Below, in pieces: positions 11,484 through 22,907 of a DNA stretch of 64,000 bases (its first letter is position 1; each line of letters begins with the position of its first letter). A program made the position numbers and the translations under genes. The stretch is from Sacculina carcini (lineage: Eukaryota > Arthropoda > Thecostraca > Sacculinidae). The stretch spans positions 3,064,535 to 3,128,534 of the forward strand of contig OU696573.1 of NCBI GenBank assembly GCA_916048095.2, given 5' to 3'. Below the pieces are notes generated by a model. The model worked only from the letters and a program-made list of their open reading frames with translations, ran no database searches and was not told the origin of the DNA.

Positions 11484-12180
11484 ACAGTCAAATCTCGCTA
11501 CTATGCCACTTTTGCTCGGTCCCGACAATTTTATATATAAAATTAAATTCACTATGCCACCCCAAACCTGACTACCATACCACATTTTTCGACCACATGG
11601 AACTGTTTTGCGAAAGCCAAGCCTGTCGAAGAAGAGCTCAAGCTTGAACCGGTGGATTCTGAACTGCTCGAGATCTGGGAAGTTCTGCCTTCCGATTAAA
11701 AGATTCACGGGGACGAGGAAATGAGTTTTCTAACTTTCTGGAAGCCGATGATCTGCTTGCGACTGGTGGGTCTTGATGGCCGGAAGAAGTTACAGAGGAA
11801 ATGTTGAACAACGAGCAACCGGTGGAAAGCCAACTCCAACATACAATTTCCGAGGTGGAAATCACTTCATTCGAAGAAGTCCAGCGCGCATGGACCAACT
11901 CCAGGAAGTTAATGCAGCAGAGTAGCGGAATCCCCTTTGTGATGCAAGCGTGCGACCGCTTAGACAACGGGATGCTTTGAATCCGCCGAGATAGATACAC
12001 CAGCAGCCATATTTTTGAGAGCATCGCACTGAAACTGATGGACAAACTTGGAAAATAGGGCTGTTTTATAATAAAGGCTTTTTCGTTGATAAAATACGGG
12101 CGTTTTTACAAACCCTCGCTACTATTCCACTCTTGCTACTAATCCACTCTTGCTACTCTGACACTCTTGCTCGGTCCCGA
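11484..12180 (+). mobile_element. Decayed pogo/Tigger-like DNA transposon remnant (copy A)
   Basis: Begins after TATA with CAGTCAAATCTCGCTACTAT, resembling pogo/Tigger ends. Frame pieces inside read like the C-terminal tail of such transposases (SFEEVQRAWTNSRKLMQQ, PFVMQACDRLDNGML) but are broken by stops and shifts. End-like repeats (CTCGCTACTAT...GGTCCCGAC) recur near 12115-12181. Lies downstream of the receptor's last exon; the same remnant is in copy B, so it predates the duplication. Confidence 0.45.
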
Positions 12181-12599
12181 CGGGTGGCTCAGTAGTGAGT
12201 TTTGGGTGTATTCTGCATGTTTGTACAAGCGAACCGGCCTGTTGCATCTTGCCAAAATAGTATAAAAATTTATTCAGATTGATACTATATGCGACAAAAC
12301 AGAAAATTGGCAATAGGTTGGGTACATGTACACATATTGATTAGCTAGATTTGTCCACAGTGTATTTTTGCTGAAAGAAATTGTTTTAAGATATATTGGA
12401 TCATGACGTATGCATGTTGCTTGGGCGCTTGGTGCGGTATTTATACTGTGGGACAACATATCACTTAGATGTGCGAATATGGCGATTTAATTCAGTCTGA
12501 AATCGAATCAAAAGCTTGATATTATGGTATAAATCCTGGTAACTTCGAGCAACTCCTCAGTCTCCTGGGTACTTACGGTACTTGTATGTGCTACTTTAT

Positions 12600-12691
12600 A
12601 TAACTGTAACGTCATGCGTGAAATAACGGGGCCCTCTCAACACTCGCCCCCCCCGGCCGGGAGGTGCGGGCGGACGGTTGCTACGGATCTG
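12600..12691 (+). mobile_element. hAT-like MITE end fragment (copy A)
   Basis: GC-rich block ending GGTTGCTACGGATCTG. It is related to the complete MITE at 58880-59135 (there inverted) and to blocks flanking 41088-42675. Only this end is recognised. Confidence 0.4.
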
Positions 12692-13099
12692 GCTGTGCCT
12701 ACAATTTGCTGGCGCAGGGACAGTGGAAGTGAACAGTCACAGCGAGGTGAATTAGTGGCGAAATGTATTAGATTCTCAATCAAAATCTTATTCCACATTG
12801 ATTCTGCAAATCATAGTTGGACGGACTTTGTCGTTCTACGACATTTCAAGCTGATAAAATCGATACATTGCCAATGACAATGAATGGGTACAAAAATAGA
12901 ATGACTGTGAAGTTAAACTGTGAAGCGCGTTTCAATGAAAGTCTACGAAACGTTCCTTTTTGTTCGCACCCATTCAACTCGCCCCACGCGAGCTTTTCAG
13001 CGTGGCCTGTTAAATTAGCACAGACACATGATACCCTTGTCGAACAACGTCATAGGGTAGCAGTGAGTGCAGATATGCTGGATAGCTGTGGTCACGATT

Positions 13100-13544
13100 C
13101 TACTGGACGATTTTCCCGCCACACTGGCTGCACACAGATGTATCTGATTGTGGTGTGCCGGAGCGGACAACGGTGAGCATCACGCCTCGACTTGTCTCTG
13201 AGGTACCGTCGAGATGCGGTTCCCTCGCGGTCGAGTTGTTCCAGGCGATCGGCAGATGTGCGACCGTTTCTCTCGATTTCGGCCACCGATCCGGCGTGCC
13301 GCAGCGACATGGACCATTAACGAGATGGTTGGAGATGCACCAGCGTCGCTTCAGGATCATCTCGACAATCAACGCTGCCAATCCAGCCGCGTACGCTGCG
13401 GCTAGTGCCAGGTAGACGACACGCATTTCTGTGTTGCGTAGACGGGTGCCCTGGACGGTGGTCGGCGAGTCGCAGGCGGCTTTATCGGTGGCCGTTTGTT
13501 TCCTCCACTTGTCCGCAAGTCCGAGCATGCGGAACTGGCGAATG
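13100..13544 (-). CDS. iGluR terminal exon: end of S2, M4 and C-tail (copy A)
   Basis: Last coding exon of an ionotropic glutamate receptor-like subunit. Acceptor TTTGCTGCAG at 13545; the first base completes a Phe codon with the previous exon (phase 2). Encodes FIRQFRMLGLADKWRKQ, the usual block before M4. A short linker follows, then the hydrophobic M4 helix VVYLALAAAYAAGLAALIVE and a cytosolic tail of about 90 residues to a TAG at 13100. The tail has several Cys and no PDZ-type end that I recognise. Compared with copy B (48546-48990) there are 3 replacement and about 6 silent differences. Confidence 0.8.
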
Positions 13545-14047
13545 CTGCAGCAAACCAACATACGCGAATGACAGAAGAGTGTCATGCCGAGAACAATTGA
13601 GGGTGTTTCACATGAATGATTTATCAAGAAAACTTTTACTAAATCATTACGCTCTATGGGTTTCACATTTCAGATATGTTCAAGCACTTCGTTTCACGTG
13701 TGCTTACAAGCTTACTGTGGATTTGGTTGTTGTCTACGTGTTGTTTTTTCATTATTATTTACAGGCAAATCCAGTGGCATGAGAAGAGTGCTAGCACTTA
13801 CGGTGGTACCATGTACCGGAAGTGCCCAAAACATATTCCTATAATCATGATCTCATCATAATCTCAATTATAATTCTTATAGATATAATCTAATGTTTGT
13901 CTAATTTGGCATATTTATGGTGAACTGATGGCTTTGATAGCGACCTATTATTGCATCCAAATACACGCGATACCATACATCACTTCTTTACGCTTCTGTC
14001 GAATTGAGCCCCGAAATGTTGGGTTTTCGAGCGGAATATGGCCTCAC

Positions 14048-14222
14048 AATGGGTCGACCAGATCTTGCAAGTGGCTGGCATTGACGGCAAAGCTCAGTGA
14101 GTAAGGAAGTGGCGGCTGCTGAGCCAGAGGAACGGCCAACACATGACACACTCCTCCACTGTGCTCGTAGTCGGCCATCATTATTGCCTCAAGTCGTGAC
14201 ATCTCGTCAATGTATACAACCT
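14048..14222 (-). CDS. iGluR exon: ligand-binding lobe S2, second part (copy A)
   Basis: 175 bp, acceptor GTCGTCAG, donor GTGAGG, entering in phase 1 and leaving in phase 2, which fit both neighbours. Encodes EVVYIDEMSRLEAIMM, aligning with the S2 segment that holds the acidic amino-acid-binding residue of glutamate receptors (here apparently Asp, as in NMDA-type subunits). It continues CHVLAVPLAQQPPLPYSLSF, the region that normally reads like 'gia.pkgspl'. Copy B differs by one residue (Val to Ala). Confidence 0.75.
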
Positions 14223-14631
14223 CTGACGACACCAGCACCAACACACACACGCCAAAGTCTGGAATCAGCTAGGGCAGGATAGTGTAGGAGCTATCAACGT
14301 AGGCAAGTTTGAGAGAAAGAGATATTTTAAGTTAAGTTTAAGTTAAAGAGAGATTGGATAGTGTGAAATGCTGGGAATTTCAAGGAGGATAGACTAGACG
14401 GTTGGTAAAAGACAGGACAGCACGAGCACAGCTCATCTCCTGTGGTAAACAAATAGGTGAGTACACCAACACAATCACACAGGTAGCGGAGTCTGTTCAA
14501 ATTAACTTAGTGTGATTTTGAGATGACAAATATCACAACATATGACTTGCGTGTCATTAAGCGTAAATTGTTTTTAAGAATGTGCATGATATGAAAGAGT
14601 GTTTCAGATGCAAATTTGCACGAGCTTCCAC

Positions 14632-14754
14632 CTGCGTCCTCCACTCTTTTCACGATATCACCGAAATTGCCCGGTTCAACGAGAGAACCCCTTCCATGCG
14701 CCTTCATATCCTGCAGTATGTCCTGCTCACGAACAAAGATCTCCACCGCACCGC
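14632..14754 (-). CDS. iGluR exon: ligand-binding lobe S2, first part (copy A)
   Basis: 123 bp, phase 1 to phase 1. Acceptor ATTTGCAACGCAG, donor CAG|GTGGAA. Encodes (G)GAVEIFVREQDILQDMKA and on to GDIVKRVEDA. It aligns with the start of S2 where classical subunits have a Ser/Thr pair contacting the glutamate carboxylate. Here those positions appear to be Gly/Ala, so the ligand may not be glutamate (inference). Protein identical in copy B. Confidence 0.7.
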
Positions 14755-15252
14755 CTGCGTTGCAAATAAAAAAGAAGCCCGTTAATCAAATGCACATTAT
14801 TTTTGATGGCAAAAATCATACGCAGAGTAACAAGGGTGTAGATTTGTGTCGAGCTCGGGGAAGGGATGACAGCCATCATGCGTCAGTGTTCATGATTGAC
14901 TCAGTTTGTCAATTACATGAGACCCTCAACTATCTTCGGTCTATTCAATTACAGCACACATACCTCAATGATGAATATATTGCATATTATTGTTTGTACA
15001 AACTTGTGTATTGTTACTTTTCTGCTATGCCGATTTTGATGACAATATACTCAATGAGCTGAACTCGGCAGAATTCTCGGGGATATAATTGCATATTCAT
15101 ATCCTCTAGTCTTTTTGCTGCTCAATCAGGAAGCCAAAATATTCTGATTTGACGCATTTTATAATGGCTCTTCTGTCAAATTGACTGTACTCCAGTGAAT
15201 TGACAGCACGCCTCTAAACATTGAAATTTAATAGGATAAACAATTGAGTATT

Positions 15253-15838
15253 TCCTGATATTATTATTCCTGGTATTATTATTCCTGGTATTATTATTCC
15301 TGGTATTATTATTCCTGGTATTATTATTCCTGGTATTATTATTCCTGGTATTATTATTCCTGGTATTATTATTCCTGGTATTCCTAGTGTTACTATTTCT
15401 GGTATTATTATTCCTGGTATTATTATTCCTGGTATTATTATTCCTGGTATTATTATTCCTGGTATTATTATTCCTGATATTATTCCGGGTATTATTATAC
15501 CTGGTGTTATTATACCTGGTGTTATTATACCTGGTATTATTATTCCTGGCATTATTATACCTGGTATTATTATTCCTGGCATTATTATTCCTGGTATTAT
15601 TATTCCTGGTATAATTATTCCTGGTATTATTATTACCGTTATTATTATCCCTGGTATTATTATTCCTGGTATTATTATTCCTGGTATTATTATTCCTGGT
15701 ATTATTATTGGCATTATTATTTTTGGTATTATTATTCCTGGTATTATTATTCCTGGTATTACTATTCCTGGTAATATTATTCCTGGTATTATTATTCCTG
15801 GTATTATTATTCCTGGCATTATTATTCCTGGTATTATT
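15253..15838. repeat. 15-bp minisatellite in receptor intron (copy A)
   Basis: About 39 copies of ATTATTATTCCTGGT and variants, between the M3 exon and the first S2 exon. The unit is a multiple of three without stops, so it makes a spurious long minus-strand frame of Gly-Ile-Ile-Ile-Pro units. Confidence 0.95.
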
Positions 15839-16494
15839 AGTATAGCATATTTTTCTGAGAACCTTTCAATCTCAATTGACGCTATAATCGCACGATCTGA
15901 TATGATCTGATTATTTTGCAGTATAATCATGTTGAATGCAGAGACGAATGCAGAAATTTCATTGTTGGGGGAGTCAGTATCAGGTGCATATAAACATGTT
16001 GTTCATTATAGTAAAAGATGAAGGCGGGTACCACATATAAACATCCTGAATGCATCGTCGCGCAAAACTAAAAGCGAGAAGTGAATTGAACAAAAAAATG
16101 TGCACTGGCGCACAACTACAATACGCAAACATGAGCGTTAAGCATACAAATTGCAGTCACTTTCACAGGGCGAATGATTGGCGATGTGCTACAGGCACAC
16201 ATAAAACTGAAACTATAGAAAATTGAAAGTATAAGTGAATTTATCAAGGAATGTTCACAATGTGCATGCTTTCAGATTATATTTTCTGTTTTTAGGCGCA
16301 CGTCAATAGTGAAATTTACCTCTCTTAAGCTACATTCCACTCAGTAATAGCCTACTTGTGTGACTGTCTTGATCGTACGTGATTTGTGATTTTTCGTATT
16401 AAACACGAATAGTTGGATGAATGCATGTATGGAGATTGTGGAGTTATGCTGGCTAATTGTTCGTGCACAACCAGCAATCACTGTGTCAGCTTAC

Positions 16495-16659
16495 CTGATG
16501 TAGCCAGCCACGACAGTTGGCTGTCTTGCAGCTGTTGCAGGCTGGAGATGTCGAGAGTGAGGGCCGACAGGGTCATATGCGCCGTCATATTAGCCGTGTA
16601 GAAAGACGTGATCACCATGGTGAACAGCCACCACGTCACAAACAGCAATCTGGTCACGT
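16495..16659 (-). CDS. iGluR exon: M3 gate helix (copy A)
   Basis: 165 bp, phase 1 to phase 1, acceptor ACATGTGTAG, donor CAG|GTAAGC. Encodes VTRLLFVTWWLFTMVITSFY followed by TANMTAHMT. This is the M3 helix and the family signature SYTANLAAF, here SFYTANMTAH. It is followed by LSALTLDISSLQQLQDSQLS leading into S2. The WW...F...I...YTAN pattern is diagnostic of ionotropic glutamate receptors, including the IR branch. Only a silent difference from copy B. Confidence 0.88.
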
Positions 16660-18800
16660 CTACACATGTACGCATGCATGTGTGTGTGTGTGTGTGTGGG
16701 TGTGTACACATACATACACATTGCATGTTACAAATCAATAATTGATTATACCAGATAATTAAGGACAATGCAATTGTGCAACAAACGTTAGTATTATGAA
16801 TGCAACATCTATAGCTGCATGTACCGATCTTAGTGCCAGAATCATGGATTAAAAATATGATTAAATCTTTATGGCAGTGTCGATTTTTCACGAGCTGAAA
16901 ACGGAGAATATGTTTTAGAGTTATTAAGTTTAAATCACTACCGAGGCGTTTCTCAATACCCGAGATTAACATGAACCTGAGGAGAAGAACTTGGTTATGT
17001 TAAACTAATTAAATAGGTTAAAAAAAAGTTAATGTAAGGTCATCAACTTCGTCTACCTTTTTTAACTTTAACGAGTAAAAACTCATTCACGACTGAATGC
17101 ATTTTACCAAGTAACAAGTATTTCTCGGAAAAATGTCCCAATAAATAATGTAAATATAATTATTAATAATAATCAATTATAGTGTTATATACAATATATA
17201 ATTAAATATTTATACCACTATTTATTGTATTGTATGAAAATACTATAAATTATATATTGGTATTATATATTATATGTGCTATTACTATAAAATTATTATA
17301 TATTTTATAAATAAATAGAGCTAGGAATTTTATGTCATAATTTTCGGCGGTTTATGTTTTTATTAAATGATAAAAAAATGTCAAAATATATTTTCAAAAA
17401 TCCCAAAAATATGGTATCCAATTTGCATATAATGTTTGAATTTTGGACTGTTTTGTAGATTATTTGAACTTTAAGCATGCATCTAGCGACATTCTATTGG
17501 GAAGCCACCTTTAGGGAGGCGAAATTTTCGTATTACGTGGCGAAAGTTTTTTCCTTGATTGGGCCCTTCCAATAAGGTAGGAGTGCAGTGCAGCCAGGAT
17601 TTATCCGGCGGGGGGCTGAGGGGGCTAAGTAAAAATATGCGGTGTTATTCGAAACATGAGGAACTACACTCGAAATGTTCATGGTAGGGATGCCATTTAG
17701 GACTTTTGCTTCGAGGAGCAATACTCCCAATGATTCGATTCTACATGGACATTTTTATTTAATGTTTTTCGAGTTAGCAGCCGATTTGTTTTGCTGCTTG
17801 AGCTGCGACTTGTGACCAGCGGACACGTCTTTGTCACATGTAACGCAAAACATGCTCTTACCATCAGACATTTTGTCTGGGAAAATTCGACTTCACATTG
17901 AATTCCTTCAGCCTTATTGAGCGTGAAAATACAAACACCATTTGAGCAATTTGTGTTGAATATTTCCCGAAAATGTAGATATGAAATACATGTATGTAGA
18001 ACCCTTCATTCCCAAAAAGGCGATGCCACGTGCACCTAGCTTGGAGCGAATTGATCTGCATAGCGAGTTATTGCATACACTCTGAAACCCGTTGCCACGT
18101 TGTCGGACTCAATAATCTATCAAGAACGTTGCGATATGTCCATTGTTAGCGTTGCTGGTGTTAATATTGTACCTATATGCAGTGTTCGAGTGTATCATAA
18201 CATGTTGAATCCGCGATCTGTGTAACTACAATTATTAACATAATTAACAATTTCCAACTCCAGGTGCAGCCTATAGAGTTATATATTTGGGCAGCATTTT
18301 TCAGCTAAAATGACAATTCATGTTTTTTGCTTAAATATGGCAATTTATGTGAAAAAATATTGTTTATGTGATCACATAAAATTCCCAACTGTTGATAATT
18401 AATGATATAATATGATTTAATATTATATAATGATATGCTATTATAATACATGAATTTATCAGATAATAAATTAATGAAAAATAGTTTGATATTGTTAGAA
18501 TTACCTGTTATATGTGCAAATTTATTGTTATATACACGAGAATGGATGACATAGTCAAAATTCATGGACGTCACAATATTCACCGTACATTTGCATAGCC
18601 GTATGCGGCTAGAATCTCTCAGTTCAAGAGAATTTCTCGAGCGCAATTTGCAAAATAAAACAATGTACATCCAAACAATTTACCTTTGCGATTGTTACCT
18701 TTGTTTGTGTGTTCGTTTGTCTAATGCGGTAACGTATACGTGCGTGTATGTGTGTGTGTTTGTTTGCGTATGTGCTTGACGTATTATGCCTTCATACAAC
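16660..18800. other. Intron between M1-M2 and M3 exons (copy A)
   Basis: AT-rich, with a TG/CA stretch near 16680-16720 and A/T-rich tracts at 17100-17330 and 18340-18480. No further exon or complete mobile element is recognised. Confidence 0.5.
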
Positions 18801-19029
18801 CTGTGCTGGCTTTAAGCGTGGTGCTTTGTCGTAGCAGGCCGGAGATGACAAACCACACGAGACAAGATAGAGATATGCTATTTGGGTCGGTGTTGACGCT
18901 TTGGCGCAACTCATTCGAAGTTAGCGCGTTGGTTTTTGGTGACACCGACAACAGCCATAGTCTGAGTTTTATCAGTAGCCACATGGTCGGTCCCATCAGA
19001 GCCACACTGATTACCAAAATTGTCCATAC
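18801..19029 (-). CDS. iGluR exon: M1 and pore loop M2 (copy A)
   Basis: 229 bp, phase 0 to phase 1, acceptor TTTGGGCCAG, donor ACAG|GTTGTA. Starts VWTILVISVALMGPTMWLLI, the M1 helix, then a linker, then the re-entrant pore loop SCLVWFVISGLLRQST. The position equivalent to the Q/R site of AMPA receptors is Arg, encoded by a genomic CGA at 18829-18831, which in known subunits lowers calcium permeability. Copy B has 3 replacements here (I to V, I to M, P to A). No S1 exon is found upstream of this copy: related sequence stops near 19697. Confidence 0.83.
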
Positions 19030-20003
19030 CTGGCCCAAACACACACATCAAGACACAGAGATCTATTATTAAGCAGCGCAAATAGCAGTTTGACAGTCGA
19101 TTTCTACAGCAGTCGCCACAAATTGGATATCATAAAAGTCGAATATCAAATTCAGAAAGTATAAGTTAAGAAAAGTGAAGGGAAAAAAAATTGGAACAAA
19201 ATTGAAAAAAGAGTATCTTTATGGTTCAGGTTTTCTAAAAAAATAGGTTTAAAAGGTATACAAAAGTTGAATATCATGCGCATGCGCATTGGTCATAAAT
19301 TGGAAGTCCCTCGCTTTCAACATCACAGGCTAACTATACATATTTTTCATAATTGACACAGCAAACCCAATGTTGACTTCTACCGGAATACTTGAATTTC
19401 TCAGGAGAAGTATTTTTAAGCATAATTAGAGGTGGGTTTGTGTTTCATGGGAACCGCTGTCTCTGTTGTGCCAGCTACCAAGCATTTGGCATCTGTGTTT
19501 CCAGCTATAGTTAGGCGAACATAATAAATCAATATCATTAAAGTAAAAAAATAGTTAATTGTCACACAAAAATTTGCTGTGTCATTTAAATGCCATCAAT
19601 ATATAATTATGTTTTTCTTGTGTTTGGCGCCCAAATTTTCGGTGGCTACCGTAGTCTTTGGTGTCGTTGATAAATATGGAAAACTTCAACTTTTGATGAT
19701 GTTGTTTCACCGCCCTTGTTGCCATTGTACACACGCTTCTCACAAGCGATTTATTGCACAACGATGAATAAAAGTGACGAAAAATACAGAACAAGAGAAT
19801 GAAGATGAACACGATCAACACAAAACGCAGTAACCAATACACCCGATTGTACACAACCCTACTCAACACACACCTACACAACCACACACACCTGCACAAC
19901 CGCACACTATCCGCTCCACACACCAGCTCCCTACGCTTACACAACCGGCCTTTGACCTTCGCCAAGGTCAACACCAACACTCCTAAACACACGACAGACC
20001 AGC

Positions 20004-20009
<6 letters not shown>

Positions 20010-20091
<82 letters not shown>
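20010..20091. repeat. (CA)n microsatellite
   Basis: About 80 bp of CA just outside the right edge of duplication copy A. Confidence 0.95.
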
Positions 20092-20095
<4 letters not shown>

Positions 20096-20161
20096 CACCA
20101 AACCCATGCGCTCACAGACAAGTGGTTTCCAATTCCATCACACTCCCTCTTGATCTTAAGA

Positions 20162-21653
20162 TCAATGATCATCACTTTCCAGAACGTAATCTTGAAACCT
20201 AATCGGCTGTCTTCTCACTCTAGTAGATCTGCGAGGTATGTCATCAGAACCACTCGTTTCATGTACATTTTCCGTTGCAGAGCCTCCAGCATTTTCAACT
20301 ACTACAGGCCTCAAGTCAGTCAAATGTCTCGGTACGCCATCTACTGAAATGTTGTTTTGAGACTGAATCCCAGTCACTGTTCCTTGCGACCAATGGGATG
20401 TGCATCTGGCAGGCACAGGCTTGACCCAGACTTCATCGCCAATTTTAACTTTTGATCCGCTTTGTGTGTCATCTATGCTGGGCATAGCTCTGGGATGACA
20501 CCATGTATAAGTGTAGACATGTCGTTGCGGTGCGCTCTCTTCTTGCTGTCCGTTCTTTGCAGCTGCGTTATACCAGAACACAGCTGTCAACGTAGACACG
20601 TTTGTTCTTTCTGACATTTTTTTATTGTCCGATGATGCCTTTCGATAATCCCATTTCCACTCGGGCGGTATGCCGCTCTATAAAAGCTGCCAACATTCCA
20701 TCGCTTCAGCATTTCTCGGAACAAGGCCGACCTGAATATTGTGCCGTTATCCATCAGGACTTGGTCTACTGGTCCACGCTCTAGAAACACACTTTCCAAA
20801 ATCGCTGATACCTCTTCTGCCGTTTCCATTCTTAGTTCCCACCACAGAGCAAATCGGCCCGGGCCGCAATCTATCATGGTCAAATACCCGCGGTGTCTGA
20901 AATGAGTCACGTCGACTGCTAGTCGGCTCCAGTTAGTCGACACGTGGAGCACACCCGGCTCATGTCCTACAGGAGCCGGATCGATGGACTGACACTGCAC
21001 GCAATGTCTTACTACGTTTTCTACTTGCTCCCGTGATACTCCAGCGTCGACCTTCTTTGAGAGGAACAGTGATCGCTCGACTCCCATATGATGTAAACAA
21101 TGTAAATCCTTAACCTGCTCCATTGTTACACCACACAATCCGCCGTCCCGTTCAGTAGCATGCTCTCGTATCCAGTCTTTTTTAACTCGTGTCAACAGAT
21201 CAGCTTTGTTAGCAGCGGTCGCTATGAGAGAAATGTTCACGCTCAAACTCAGTTCATTTACTAAATCTTTGATGATACCGAGCCGGCGCTTTATCAACAC
21301 TTCAGCAGCTCCTTTCGTTCTCACGCTTCTCTCACATGTCAATGTTGACTGGAGCCAGCCAGCCACTGTTGAAGAGTCAGTGCGTATATCAATTTTATTC
21401 AATCCCCGCTTCAACGCGAGGTTCAGTCCTCGGGACACTGCCTCCAGTTCCGCAACATTAATATGTGCAAAGTCACTTTTCTTTCGTTGCCACGACGCAT
21501 CTTCCACTAAAACACCATCCACTTCTACAGCCGCTCCGATGGCTAAATTGCTGGCGTCACACCATATCACACCGGCTTTGGTATGCGACACCAACCATTT
21601 CCCCTTCACTGGATCTTCGCCTCTGGTTCGATTCAACATTTCCTCAGTCATAT
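20162..21653 (-). mobile_element. LTR retrotransposon pol remnant (RNase H-integrase), fossil
   Basis: Two adjoining minus-strand frames. The upstream one (20587-21666) has an RNase H-type block (VIWCDASNLAIGAAVEVDG), a zinc-binding region (HHMG...CVQC) and an integrase core (LAVDVTHF, VLMDNGTIFRS, NGIIERHHR). The second (20162-20617) has a C-terminal integrase-like tail ending in a basic RRSTRVRRQPIRFQDYV motif. Gypsy/Ty3-like is the best guess; no LTRs were found and the copy is incomplete, cut on its 5' side by a DNA element at 21655. Confidence 0.7.
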
Positions 21654-21654
21654 C

Positions 21655-22903
21655 TAGGGCTGTCAAAAGTTAATAAAGTTACTTTTTCACCTAAAGGTCA
21701 CTTTTTCATAAGCTACGTAAAACTGCATATAAAAGTTGTGTACGATAATTATTAAAAAAGTTATTAAGTTACCAAAAGTTACTTTTGCATCGTTAAGTTA
21801 CTTTTTTGCTTTTAAGGTTACTTTTTATCGTCAGGTTAGCTTTGGTATTTTTCTTGTTATTAGGTAAGTTAACCACGAAGTTCGGTGACTTTTTGCAGAT
21901 AAGAGGCACAAAACGGTATATATGAGGATAAAATAGGAAAAGAGATGGACTATTAGGTCTGAAGATCAAGAAATGTCAAAGTTTCTGCTGTTAGGATTTA
22001 GCAATTGGTATTCATCTTAATATCTGTGCTACTCGATATATATACGTTTTTGGGTACGCAGGATAGTGTAATTCCATTTTAGAAAATGTCCACGAACTGG
22101 AGGGTGTAGTGAGATGTTTGGAGCGTGGTATAGTACGATGTGTGAGCTCTCTATACCAGATACTGCACTGTAGCACTTGACAGTACGTATTTACTTGAAC
22201 AGGAATTAGAACGTGATTTTCAGGGCGTGAGATAGAGCCATTTTCTCACGTTTTACATTGATAAGACTGTGAGCACAGGGTGCTACATATGGGAGGACGG
22301 GGGCATTCACACATGCAGTGTTTACGCTCACATAAATATACAAGCTGTAGTACGTGCTATTTGATAAAAAGTTCCATTGGAACATTATTGCGACCATTAT
22401 TACAAATATTTACATTTGCAATTAGTGTATTTCGCATTTGTGTTAGCCTTACACATGAAATTATATTTGGATGGTTATGCTCCTTTTTTCGAAGTTAGCA
22501 AAATTATGGTAAGTCACTTATGGTGGTTTGATGTAAAATGGTGCCAGATCGGAGAGAGGATGGAAAAATAGTACAAGCTCGGAAATAGGATAGAAGGACT
22601 GGTGTATTTTCTTCCTTCGGAACTGCAAACAGAAATTGACCTTTTTTGAAGGAGGTTATTTTTAGGTTACTTTTTTTATTGGTTATTAGGTTACTTTATA
22701 TGTTCACAGACAAACAACAAACAAACCGTGTATTTCATATAGCGCATTAATCAGCAAAGGCGTGATAAACATGTGATAAAGCGATACAAAAGTGATAATA
22801 ACATTAAAACTCAGGTTATTTTCAGGTTACTTTTTTAGGTTACTTTTTCTCGAAAATAAAGTTACTTTTTTCTTATTTTTAGGTTACTTTTTTGACAGCC
22901 CTA
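21655..22903. mobile_element. hAT-like non-autonomous DNA transposon, 1.25 kb
   Basis: Terminal inverted repeats TAGGGCTGTCAAAAGTTA (left) and the reverse of TAGGGCTGTCAAAAAAGTAA (right). Both ends carry many sub-terminal AGTTACTTTTT/GGTTACTTTTT repeats, typical of hAT transposase binding regions. No transposase-like frame. The 8-bp flanks (GTCATATC and GTGATTAA) match poorly, so the target duplication is old or one border is rearranged. Confidence 0.65.
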
Positions 22904-22907
22904 GTGA

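Larger units (their letters stand above)
10743..19697. repeat. Segmental duplication, copy A (~9 kb)
   Basis: Direct repeat of 46229-57035. The match begins inside a (GT)n tract (10743-10829), with common unique sequence from AATTTGCGGCAG, and ends near 19697 (ACTTCAACTTTTGATGA). By eye the copies differ by a few per cent, plus length changes in microsatellites, in the 15-bp minisatellite, and a 1.5 kb LTR fragment present only in copy B. It contains exons from the first membrane segment to the C-terminus of an ionotropic glutamate receptor. Confidence 0.92.

Noticed and set aside
15253-15838. CRISPR array
   Set aside because: Tandem repeat without unique spacers, in a eukaryotic intron.
15214-15930. 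238-codon minus-strand frame of Gly-Ile-Ile-Ile-Pro repeats (and 312 codons at 50671-51609)
   Set aside because: It is a 15-bp minisatellite whose unit is a multiple of three without stops, lying in an intron.
19438-19700. Possible receptor S1 exon from the minus-strand frame YVRLTIAGNTDAKCLVAGTT
   Set aside because: No match to S1 blocks, and differences between the two copies do not look constrained.
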